A stretch of DNA of 64,000 bases from NCBI RefSeq assembly GCF_902459465.1, contig NC_047083.1:8361526-8425525 (forward strand), in the 5' to 3' direction. Under the pieces are notes generated by a model, which worked only from the letters and a program-made list of their open reading frames with translations, had not been told where the DNA came from and ran no database searches. A program made the translations under genes and the position numbers. Positions 42,301-52,600 of this stretch are shown piece by piece; the stretch's first letter is position 1; each line of letters begins with the position of its first letter. The stretch is from Asterias rubens. Its lineage: Eukaryota > Echinodermata > Asteroidea > Forcipulatida > Asteriidae.

Positions 42301-45300
42301 ACATGGGATCAGGCATACCACCATAATCAGAGTGCAACAGTTTGGGTGTTGAGTTACTGTATGGTGTTTGACTGAGGACTGCACAAGTAAACTGATCATG
42401 CTTTACATGGGATCAGGCATACCACCATAATCAGAGTCCAGCAGTTTGGGTGTTGAGTTACTGTATGGTGTTAGACTGAGGACTGCACTAGTTAACTGAT
42501 CATGCTTTACATGGGATCAGGCATACCACAATAATCAGAGCGCAACAGTTTGGGTGTTGAGTTACTGTATGGTGTTTGACTGAGGACTGCACAAGTAAAC
42601 CGATCATGCTTTACATGGGATCAGGCATACCACAATAATCAGAGCGCAACAGTTTGGGTGTTGAGTTACTGTATGGTGTTTGACTGAGGACTGCACAAGT
42701 AAACTGATCATGCTTTACATGGGATCAGGCATACCACCATAATCAGAGTCCAACAGTTTGGGTGTTGAGTTACTGAATGGTGTTTGACTGAGGACTGCAC
42801 AAGTAAACTGATCATGCTTTACATGGGATCAGGCATACCACCATAATAAGATTCCAATAGTTTGGGTGATGGTGTTGAGGTAATTTATCACTCGAGTAAT
42901 GAAACTTTTTATTAGGCATCTGAAAGCACACACAGTAATACAACAGGGTGGTTTTTTTCTTTCATTATTCTCTTGCAAATTTGATGACCAGTATTTAGCC
43001 CAAAATGTTACAGGTTAGTTAATTTATGCATATGTTGGGATATACCAAGTGAGAATACTGGTCCTTGACAATTATGTACCAATGTCCCGTACCTTTAACT
43101 GGTGTTCATTTATTTTAATTTGTTTAAAGGCAGTGGACACTATTGGTAATTGTCAAAGACTAGCCTTCACAGTTAATGTATCTCAACATATGCATAAAAT
43201 AACAAACCTGTGAAAATTTGAGCTCAATCAGTCATCGAACTTGCGAGATAATAATGAAAGAAAAAAACCACCCTTGTCACACGAAGTTGTGTGCGTTTAG
43301 ATGGTTGATTTTGAGACCTCAAATTCTAAATTCTACATTCTTTCTTTTTGTTGACAGACCTTATTGGAGGTGTTACTACTCCAACACTGATGCCATTATT
43401 TACGTTGTAGATAGCTCGGATAAAGAAAGGATGGGAATCTCAAAATCAGAACTTGTAGCAATGTTAGAAGTGAGTCAAAGTTTCTTCTTTTTAACAATAA
43501 TAATAATACTAATAACCAGTTTTTATACAGCGCTTTTCACACCCCAGGGCTTCTAAAAGCGCTTCCGACATAATTACCCTGGTCACTGGACCTTAAATCA
43601 TTCCTTAAACTATCTCAACTCCCTGGGGAATATACAGCCTGTGCGACTCGACCAAACCAATCGCAAGAACCTTCTCTGTCCTCACAGGTACCCATTTACC
43701 CCTGGGTGGAGAGAAGCAATTATAGTTAAGTGTCATGCTCAGGGACACAAGTGTCACGACCGGGAATCGATCCCACACTCTGCTCAACAGAAGCACCATA
43801 CATTGTAACTTGAGTTTGGTGCTCTTATCCACTCGGCCACAACACCCCTTTTCAGCCAAAAACTCAACTAGCCTTCCCTGGTTTGTGCCTGATTTTGATA
43901 AATTCAAAACAACACAGCCAAACCAATCATTGAATAAAGCCCGGCGAACCTATCATATCAGAGTCTGACAGCCCAGATACTTCCCGGTGGCAACAAAGGC
44001 GATTGCCTCCATGCCCCCTGGCCATTGCCTTGGTGCCCTTGAAATGCTCCAGTAGAAACTTACAGTTTGCCTTGGTGCCCTTGCCCTTTCAATAACGAAG
44101 CATACAGGCTTGTTACCTTCCATGGTTTAGCCTGTTTTTGATAGATCAAATACTGGACAGCCAAAACAACCATGCTTAGCATTATTCCAGGCAAATCAAT
44201 CTAATCATAGTCTAAGTTTGATAGATTCAGTACTGTACAACCAAACCAACCACGCTTAGCATAATTCCAGGCATATCAATCTTATCAGAGTCTGTGTTTG
44301 ATGGATTCAGTACTGTACAATGATTTATGACCTTTGATCTTTTCAGGAAGAGGAATTAAAGAATGCCATGTTACTCGTTATGGCCAACAAGCAAGACATG
44401 GAAAACGCTCTCACGAAAGCGCAAGTAGCGACGGAACTCGGCCTGGCCGCCCTGAGGCACCGAAAGTACCAAATCTTCAAGACATCCGCCATCAAAGGGG
44501 AGGGCCTCGAGGAGGCGATGCAATGGTAAGGACTGTCTAGTTCCCTGTATGTCATATCAGCCATGTACATTGATTCTTAGTAAGCATTGGAGGGACCAGA
44601 CTAAATTACCCTTCCGGCCTCATTATGATTATCATGTTCTGAGATGGAGACCAGCAAAATGGCAGCAGTGTAAATTAGAGCAGGCCTTGAACTTTCCTCT
44701 TGAACGGGCACAGCAACTTTTCTCTGGTAGGGGGGCACTTCTATGGGGGGGCAGGGGACTCCGTAAGTTTGTGTTGGAACTTTGAAGAGGGCACCACAGC
44801 AAAGTGCAGGACATCAAAGCAATAGGAGACTTTCCAACGCTAGGTGGCAGCAGACATACTGGGTAAATTTCCATTGTTTACATAGTTCTGAGAACAATGG
44901 ATTTACCCGGTAAGTCTGCTGCCCTCTATTGTCCCAGAAAGTCTCCCATTGCTGTGAGTGTCGTGGGTTAACTCAAGGCCTACATGAATGCATTAAAGAC
45001 ATTGGACACTATTTGTAATTGTCAAAGACCAGTCTTCTCACTTCGTGTATCTCAACATATGCATAAAATAACAAACCTGTGAAAATTTGAGCTCGATTGG
45101 TCGTCTGAGTTGCGAGATAACTATGAAAGAAAAAAACACCCTTGTCACACGAAGTTGTGTGCTTTCAGATGCTTGATTTCGAGACCTCAAATTCAAAACT
45201 TGAGGTCTAAAAATCAAATTCGTGGAAAATTACTTCTTTCTCGAAAACTATGGCACTTCAGAGGCAGCTGTTTTTTACAATGTTTTATACCATCAATCTC

Positions 45301-45440
45301 TCCCCATTACTCGTCACCAAGTAAGGTTTTATGCTAATTTAATTATTTTGAGTAATTACCAATAGTCTCTGAACTTAATTTTATTTCATGTTTCTTTCTT
45401 TCTCATTAGGCTGGTGAGTGAACTCAAAACGTCGCAGTAA
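39348..45440 (+). CDS. ARL1: ADP-ribosylation factor-like GTPase 1
   Basis: Six exons: 39348-39351, 40228-40365, 40934-41015, 43358-43469, 44347-44525, 45410-45440. They total 181 residues, the same as human ARL1. Exon 1 contributes only ATGG before a GTAAGT donor; joined to exon 2 it gives the ARL1 N-terminus MGGFF, with Gly2 as the myristoylation site. P-loop GLDGAGKT is at 24-31, switch-1 TTIPT at 44-48, WDLGGQ at 66-71, NKQD at 126-129 and the SAIKG loop near 160. The effector-contact residues F51 and Y81 are kept. ARL1 acts at the trans-Golgi, where its GTP form recruits GRIP-domain golgins and other effectors. Intron 3 contains a ~1.7-kb minisatellite. A family A repeat ends about 25 bases upstream of exon 4. 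Starting translation at the internal ATG 40245 would lose the myristoylated helix, so the spliced start is preferred. Confidence 0.94.
39691..39887. mobile_element. Palindromic element in ARL1 intron 1
   Basis: TTGCAAACGCTTTATTTTG, CCATTCTGTGAAAGGGGTGT and their mirrors form ~50-base arms around a GC-rich centre with GCGCATGCGCGCC. A Family E left end (GGCCCAATTTCATAGAGCTG) lies just upstream at 39527. Confidence 0.7.
40427..40791 (-). mobile_element. Family A MITE in ARL1 intron 2
   Basis: The minus-orientation copy has ends TTTAAAGGCAGTGGACACTA and AAGGTGTCCAGTGTCTTTAA. Part of the central hairpin is scrambled. Confidence 0.8.
41115..42870 (+). repeat. 104-bp minisatellite in ARL1 intron 3
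   Basis: About 16 tandem copies contain AACTGATCATGCTTTACATG, GGATCAGGCATACCACCATA and GTGTTGAGTTACTGTATGGT. Spacing between copies of ATCATGCTTT is 104 bases. A few positions (CCACAATAAT/CCACCATAAT, AGAGTCCAAC/AGAGCGCAAC) alternate in blocks, indicating multi-unit duplication. Confidence 0.95.
42885..43098 (-). mobile_element. Family A MITE fragment
   Basis: This is the right half of a minus-orientation copy, from TTATTAGGCATCTGAAAGCA to TGTCCCGTACCTTTAA. It abuts the minisatellite on one side and another Family A copy on the other. Confidence 0.65.
43123..43332 (+). mobile_element. Family A MITE, left half, adjoining ARL1 exon 4
   Basis: It starts TTTAAAGGCAGTGGACACTA and stops inside the central hairpin at CCTCAAATTCTAAATTCTAC. 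The pyrimidine tract and acceptor of exon 4 follow about 25 bases later. Confidence 0.8.
43493..43853 (-). mobile_element. SINE-2, minus orientation, with (ATT)n tail
   Basis: Read on the minus strand it has a tRNA-like head TGTGGCCGAGTGGATAAGAG and a B box near 43770. The body follows (CCCAGGGGTAAATGGGTACC, then AGCGCTGTATAAAAACTGG), and it ends in ATTATTATT. Other copies are at 56700, 58925 and 60065. Confidence 0.75.
44820..44957. mobile_element. Family H MITE, short form
   Basis: AATAGGAGACTTTCCAACGC with GGTGGCAGCAGACATACTGG is mirrored by CCGGTAAGTCTGCTGCC and AAAGTCTCCCATTGC. Confidence 0.7.
44993..45368 (+). mobile_element. Family A MITE before ARL1 exon 6
   Basis: The left end ATTAAAGACATTGGACACTA and hairpin are intact. 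The right end is truncated at ATTACCAATAGTCTCT. It lies 41 bases before the last ARL1 exon. Confidence 0.85.
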
Positions 45441-46089
45441 TGGAGAGACGTGTGTAAATTCTTCCTTCATATTTCGTACAAAATCAATCGATATCATCAA
45501 ACTGTTGGGGGCAGTGGATGTTTCTGACAACAGAGGGCGCTACATACGCATTGCCGCTTTGGGACTGCATGCATCGGTGATCGTCATCGGGTTTGTTGGT
45601 AATCCAATAGGTTTTTGGACCCCCGTAAAAATGATGAGAAGTTGGGATTGCTTTGAGGTGTTGCTTTGAGAGATGGTCCACACTCTTGCAAAAGAAGGTC
45701 ATGAATGGTGAAGGGGGCGATGCTTTTGGAGGGGGCGGGCCATAGCAGCCCCTAAGGGAGGCTGCAGGTGGTAGTCATTAAATGATTGATCCATTAAAAC
45801 CCACCCGCTTTTAATAATGTTTCTTGCATTGGTTGACAGATGCGCCACCATTCCTGGAATATCAAGCAACCCACAAAAATACATGATGTGGCACTTTGAA
45901 TTTAATTGATAGGGTGATTCTTTTTACTTGTTAAATTTTTGGGCCTATGTACGCACAGTGATATGATAGGTCATTGAGGAGATTGGAATTCTTAAAAAGT
46001 TTGTGACAGTAAAACATTTGTAAATCTATTGTATCAGACTTCTGTGACATTCCACATCATTTTGGACAGGAATCAGGTTGATCAAGCTG

Positions 46090-46475
46090 TTAAAGGCAGT
46101 GGACACTATTGGTAATTGTCAAAGACTAGCCTTCACAGTTGTTGTATCTCAACATATGCATAAAATAACAAACCTGTGAAAATTTGAGCTCAACCGGTCA
46201 TGGAACTTGTGAGATAATAATGAAAGAAAAAACACCCTTGTCACACGAAGTTGTGTACGTTAAGATGGTTGATTTCGAGACCTCAAGTTCTAAATCTGAG
46301 GTCTCGAAATCAAATTTGTGGAAAATTTCTTCTTTCTCGAAAACTATGGCACTTCAGAGGGAGCCGTTTATCACAATGTTTTATACCATCAACCTCTCCC
46401 CATTACTCGTCACCAAGAAAGGATTTGTGCAAATAATTTGTTTGAGCAATTACCAATAGTGTCCACTGCCTTTAA
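46090..46475 (+). mobile_element. Family A MITE, complete
   Basis: Both ends, TTAAAGGCAGTGGACACTAT and ATAGTGTCCACTGCCTTTAA, are perfect inverted repeats. The central hairpin reads GAGACCTCAAGTTCTAAATC. This is one of the best-preserved copies. Confidence 0.88.
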
Positions 46476-46860
46476 GAAATACAAAATCTTGCTTGAAAAA
46501 AAATATAACTGGGTACCAGTCACAAGGCCTTGAACTTTGTTCTTGTGAGGGTGCAGCAATGTTCCTGTAGTGCAAGAGGGCCTTTTTGAGGACAATTTGG
46601 GCAAAAACACAGACCCCACGGCAGTTACTGTGGGTGCCGTATGTTATTTAGAGGCCTTAGTAAAAAATAAAATGAACGACATGGCAGACCTGTATGCTTC
46701 CTTAGGAAAGGGCATCAAGGCATTTTCTCCTTGGTTAAAAGCAACCCTATAAGGAAATAGTAACTTTCTACTGGAGCATTTTGTGGGCACCAAGGCAATG
46801 ACCGAGGGGGCATGGAGGCTGGAGGCAATCTTCTTCATTGCCTCCACGAATTATCAGTCC

Positions 46861-46988
46861 TGGGTTGGATTTCACACAGAGTTAAGACTAGTCTTATCTC
46901 GATTTAGGACGAGTTACTCGTCTTAACTCGGGACTAGCCATACATTTTCAATAACTCCTAGCCTAACTCTTTGTGAAATCGACCCAAG
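46861..46988. mobile_element. Family F MITE
   Basis: TGGGTTGGATTTCACACAGA is mirrored by TTTGTGAAATCGACCCA. Confidence 0.65.
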
Positions 46989-47248
46989 ACTTGTTTTTTT
47001 GGCTTGTGTCATTGTTTTATAAAGCAAAGGTGTTTTTAAGTGATAGCCCTTAACCAGCTTGATGAAGTTGCTGTGTGGTCACAATGATTTCAGATTTTCT
47101 ATTGTTTTCCACTGTGATGATCTACAGAACAAAATATTTCATAAAATTTAATGTCCTTGTTTCTGTTTCTTGTTCTGTCTGCTGTCACAACTTTAATTCT
47201 ACAACTCACGTGGCTTTACTTCACAAAGAGCCAATAATCTCTTCTGAG

Positions 47249-47536
47249 GTAGACTTGATTCAAGTCCCATTCTCGTGTGAGAGGTCCCTATTGTTAAAAC
47301 AACGCGTAGCATACACAGTACAGTGCGCGCTCGCCGTCAAAATGTGGTCCCGAGAATGGGACTTGACGAGGTCGTTTCTTACTCTGCACGTTGTTATTGG
47401 AAAATCTCCCCGTGTACAAAACCAATGGGAGAGTTGAAGCGCTGCCCCGCCGGTAAAATGTTCGCTATACTCTCAGGAATGATGCAGAGTAGTTTTTCAC
47501 GGATGACACAGGATTGGGACTTGAGTCAAGTCTACA
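47249..47536. mobile_element. MITE with GTAGACTTGATTCAAGTCCC ends
   Basis: GTAGACTTGATTCAAGTCCC on the left is mirrored by GGGACTTGAGTCAAGTCTAC on the right, with an inner CCCATTCTCG/CGAGAATGGG pair. A related TAGACTTG...CAAGTCTA pair is nested in the element at 20109. Confidence 0.65.
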
Positions 47537-48474
47537 CCTGACGCTATTGGCATAGCTCTCAACCCTAAAATTATGGGGGGTTTTCTTTGGTGGAGTCTAA
47601 AAACCAATTGTTAAATAATTGTTTGTCGGTGCTTAGTGGTTGTGGGAGAACTGTACATAAATTTGGGTGTATGGGGATCTTAAGAAAGAGTCGTTTCATT
47701 TTTTTCAATGGCAATGTAGTCCACGGGGTTCGTTTATATGAAAGATGAAATTCTCGGCTTGTAATTCTTAACAAAGATTCTTTGTATAACTTATACGGTA
47801 ATATTAAACAGGATTCTATGCTAATCGTTCAGTTTTCCCAAATCAAAAGTGGTTTCCAATGGGAAGGAGCTACTTTTTAGCCTTTTTGTGACGAATTGGC
47901 TCAAGGGCTCAATTTAAAACAATTTTTCCCAGTTTAAAAACAATTGCCCAATTGATGAGCTAATTTGTGTCAATTGTCGTTCTTTTGCCCATTTGAGAAC
48001 CAACTGCCCAATTGACACTTCTATTTTATGTTCATAAGCAACTGTTGCTTTGGTCCATTTTAGAATTAGCTGCCCAAATGATGATGTACTTTGTGGACTT
48101 TTTGTCCCTTTTGCATGTATGTATTCTGTTGAGTAGGGAGTAGGAAAATGCCAGTGCGTTGGCTTTACTGACTAAACTTTAACTCCTTAAGAATATAACT
48201 GAGAAATGAACCCCTAATTTTAATGTAAATTTTGTTACTACACTTCATTGAGGAGAATGATTGCTTAAAAGTGGATTAATAATTTTGTTTAATTTCTTTG
48301 TATTTTGATTCATCTTTTTATTTATGTATTATAGGCTTACATTATAGACATGGATGAGAGGGGGAAAAAAGTAAAGAAGTTTTGTAGTTTGATTCCAGAG
48401 TCAGTTTGTCAATTTATTGTGTTTGTAGTCATGTTAATATGGGAGGGGAGGACACTGTCATTTTGCAACCAAGT

Positions 48475-48597
48475 CTTAAAGGCAGTGGACACTACTGGTA
48501 GTTACTCAAAATAAATATTAGCATAAAAACTTTCTTGGTATGGAGCAATGGAGAGCTGTTGATAGTATAAAATTTGTTTTAAACGTCTCCCTCTGCA
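48475..48597 (-). mobile_element. Family A MITE fragment
   Basis: The end TTAAAGGCAGTGGACACTAC is followed by about 120 recognisable bases, stopping at GTCTCCCTCTGCAGAAA. Confidence 0.7.
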
Positions 48598-49408
48598 GAA
48601 ATGCTACTCGGATTAAAATTTTGGTGCATAGGATGCGGCGAGCCTATATCTTTTTACGCACCCCATTACTTCGAAATGAGTCATAGAAAGCTGCTGTGAG
48701 ACTTCACCTAAAGTTTGGAAAATAATGAATGTTGATATGTCCCTAAATCATTTGAAGCATGTGAGACTTCCTCTTTTCATGCTCTTTTCAGCTGATTTTC
48801 TCTTTTGGGTTATTGATTTTCCCTTTTGGTCCCTTCACTTTCTGTGTACAAAAGTAAAGGAATATTATATTGTCTTTTTTTGCTGAACCAGTTTTCTCTT
48901 TTCCTCCTTTTTTGTCAACGATAGTTACTTACATGATGCCTGTTGAAGGGAAATATCCTTGAAAAGGGGGGAAAGGAAAAGAAAGGATCATTTTAGAAAG
49001 AAAGAAAAAACAAATGAAGAGTAGGGGGCCAACAAATAATGTGGAAAAGACAATGAAATAATTAACATAAACCAAAATAGAACACAAGATAGAAATACTG
49101 CACAAAATTATCAAGGATAGCCCCCAAAAGCCAATATTATTATCTTAGACTAACCATTGGGGTCCTTACAAAAACGGCATAAACGTAAAAAAATAAAAAA
49201 GTTTCAAAACAGCGAAGAACCATCACCAAAAATGATGCGTCATGAAAAAAAAAAAAAAAAGATAACACACAACACATAAATAGATAAATAAATAATTCAA
49301 ATATTAATTAGATTAAATCAGTACAATAAATGTTAAAAGATAGAGCAATGGCCGGCATATCACAGTTGCAAGAGCCTCCCCTTTTGTCACATTTTTGTGC
49401 CCGCCCCC

Positions 49409-49414
49409 CACGTG
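49409..49414. promoter_or_regulatory. CACGTG E-box beside a CCGCCCCC box upstream of SAAL1
   Basis: The palindromic bHLH target CACGTG directly follows CCGCCCCC, about 200 bases before the SAAL1 start codon. The site is assigned from sequence alone. Confidence 0.25.
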
Positions 49415-49612
49415 GTCGGTAAAGAGTTCAAGTTTGGATGCGCGCTCACACACTAACAAACTCTTGGCACTTGGTGGCGCTATGTGTTATTTATTTATCA
49501 TTTTTCATAAACACAATGAGCGAGGTTATTTATTTTCTTCACATGCAGAAGTGATTTTCTTTCGTCCTTTTTTGAGGAAATTATTCAGCTTTATGGACAC
49601 ACGTCTCACAAA

Positions 49613-52600
49613 ATGTCCACTCAAGGTAACTTCAATGTCCGGTCCTCTTTGGAATTATTATTTGCGTACTTTGTAGCTGTTTTATGAGCATCTCAATTCT
49701 CAATAAAAATCGTTTTGTTTTGTTTTTCCTTCTGGTGATGGGCCCAGTTTCCGGACATTGTATAATAACATTGAAATTCATTAATAATTATGATGATATT
49801 CCCATGTCGCACTTTAATTTAAAAACAATCCTACGACAAGTTATGACGCCTTGATATCTATATAGCATATAAGTTAACCATCATCCCATTTTTATCCAAA
49901 TTATCCTTAATAATTTTAAAACAATCTACTGTATTCTACTGAACTGAACTGAACATTCTTTTTTGTTAAATGTTTGGGGTAACTTTCCGTACGGCGCCAC
50001 CACTTTTTTAGTTTTACCCTTTTTTTACAAAAAGGGATATCTCATTGAGGTAAATTAGATACTATATTATTTCATATCGAATGAAAAAGTGGTGGCGCCA
50101 TACGGAAACTTTCCCAATGTTTGTTAGATAGACTTAGACTATTAGAGTGCTCTAAATTAGACCCTTGGTTGAATGGTCTGCTCTGATTCTGAAGGCGCCT
50201 TATCAACAGTTTCTCTCAACTCAAATAAGGTCTCTCGGCGGTTCGCCATAGAATAAGGACAGTGATTACTAAAAAATGTCTTTGTTTACATTCCAACAGA
50301 TCGTAATCCTTCGCCTCCAGCGGATGACATAAATGAAGAAATTCTACACGCAGACAGCATTGGAGATACTCTATTCAGCAAACGATGGGTGTTCTCGACA
50401 CTCATGAAACTACTCAAGGTAATTTCTCTGGTCTAACTGACTTGAAAGCCAGAAATAAACCAGAATTGCTCTAGCTGCGAAGACGGATATTCTTCCTTAG
50501 CCAGCGTTCTCCCTGAAGAGGAAAAAAAAGTCCCAAACCTTTTCCACCCTCAGTTATAAACAGATACTGAAATCTTTTGTGTTTGTTCCCATTTTTACGA
50601 TTTCATGTTTTTATTTATTTCTCATTTGCTTGATTTTGTTTTTCCCATGAAGGAAGTCGAACAGGAGGCTGCTGGTAAAACAGCAGAGGAGCTTATAGCT
50701 GCAAAGGCTCATGGGATTGATATCGACGAGGAGCTAGAAACTGATATTTGTAAACTGTGGGACATGACCGCCAACCAGGTACGGGACTAATGGGTCAATT
50801 GTAAGAGTATCCATAAAAACTGCCCTGGGGCCAATTTCATAGAGCTGCATAAGCAAAAAATTTGCTTAAGCACAAAAATAGCTCGCCTAGTTTACACATG
50901 TTACTGGCCAAAATTTCATGCCATATACATTGCTTATGACTAGTATTTAGCTGTTATTTACTTAGCATAACAATTAAGTGGAGTCTTGGCCGGTAATCTG
51001 ATTTTACTAAGCAATGAATTGTTTGCTGAAGCAAAATTTTGTGCTTAAGCAGCTCTATGAAATTGGGGCCTGGATAGTTGCAAAAATTATAAAGTTGACA
51101 ATTAAAAACACATTACAATTAGTTTTAATCAATGTTTTTTTTTTTTAATGGAAGGTTAAAAGATTTGGGTGTTTTGTGTAACGCAAAACACAATGTCCTT
51201 AGATTTACGATGTACATTAAATTTACACCGTTTGAAGATGATGATAGTGGAAAGCTTACTGTAAAACATTACTAGCTGAGGTGATGTAGTTTAAAAAAAT
51301 AATAAGTAAAACAATAATAAGTAACAAAAATACATAGTAGGCCTACATGCTAAAATAATTTGTGTCTCTAGAGACGAATATTATTTTTGTCACTTGTTTA
51401 CACATTTCTAAAAAACTACAGCACCTCGGCTAAAGGGAAGCTTTATACCATAATTATCTTTAAACTATGTAAATCTATAATTATCTTTAAACTATTTAAA
51501 CTATGTAATTGTATTGTATATTGTATTATCTTTGAACAATTGTGTTTTGTGTCCTACAAAAAGTACCCAGACCCTTTAAAGGCACTGGACATGTTTTGTT
51601 TTGTGTGTATGGCTTTTATTCTTAAAGGGAAGGTACACGTTTGGTAATTACTCAAAACAAATATTAACTTAAAAAATGACTTGGTAATGAGCATTGGAGA
51701 GCTGTTGACATTGTGGGAAACGAATCCCTCTGAAGTAACGTACGTAGCGTAGTTTTTGAGAAAGAGGTAACTATTCACTGAAACAATAAAAGACTTCTAG
51801 CTAGAAGTCTTTTATTCTTAAATCTGAAAGCACACAATGTATTCCAGCAAGGGTGTGTTTTCTGTCATAATTTTCTCGCAACTTCGATGACCGATTGAGC
51901 CCAAATTTTCACAGGCTTGTTATTTTATGCTTATGATGGGATACACCAAGTGAGAAAACTGGTCTTTAACAAATACCAAACGTGTCCACTGCCTTTAAAT
52001 CCTTGTACATCATTTCTTGTGCAATATTTGTGTTGCCTGTATGTAACTATTTTAACCTTTTTTTGTGGTGCTTCTAAACTTGTACGAGCAATGTAATTTC
52101 TTGTTTTTGTTTAGTAATAAAGTTTCTTATTTCTTCCAGGATGTCTCAAACTTCCTGCATGAGTGGAAATCTCTTGACATACTCATCAGCGTCGTTGAGC
52201 AAACAACTGCTCCGAGATTAACGGTGAGTTTTTTTACTCCTACCGTTAGAGTCCAATTAAAGGCATTTGATGTATGCTTTTACCCGTTAATTGTTTATTT
52301 CTATTTTCTTAACTATGCTTTTGTTTGTGCATTTGATGAATGCTTTTATCCTTTAATTATTAATTTATATTTTCTTAACTATGCTTTTGTTTGTGTGTAT
52401 TTGATGTATGCTTTTACCCGTTAATTGTTTATTTCTATTTTCTTAACTATGCTTTTGTTTGTGCATTTGATGAATGCTTTTATCCTTTAATTATTAATTT
52501 ATATTTTCTTAACTATGCTTTTGTTTGTGTGTATTTGATGTATGCTTTTACCCGTTAATTGTTTATTTCTATTTTCTTAACTATGCTTTTGTTTGTGCAT

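Larger units (their letters stand above)
45441..49612. other. ARL1 3' UTR and intergenic region to SAAL1
   Basis: No coding exon is seen. Contents: Family A at 46090-46475, the dispersed GCCTTGGTGCC-like repeat at about 46520-46860, Family F at 46861-46988, an inverted pair at 47249-47536, and a Family A fragment at 48475. 47540-48470 is otherwise single-copy, including four spaced CAATTG words with CCCAATTGA variants. The ARL1 poly(A) site could not be placed. Confidence 0.45.

Noticed and set aside
41115..42870. CRISPR-like array of regular repeats
   Set aside because: The whole 104-bp unit is repeated with no unique spacers, the setting is an animal intron, and no cas genes are present. 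It is a minisatellite.
46570..46752. 60-residue frame with an apparent helical end (MNDMADLYASLG)
   Set aside because: It falls in a diverged dispersed repeat also seen near 16000 and 44000, where the frame is not conserved.
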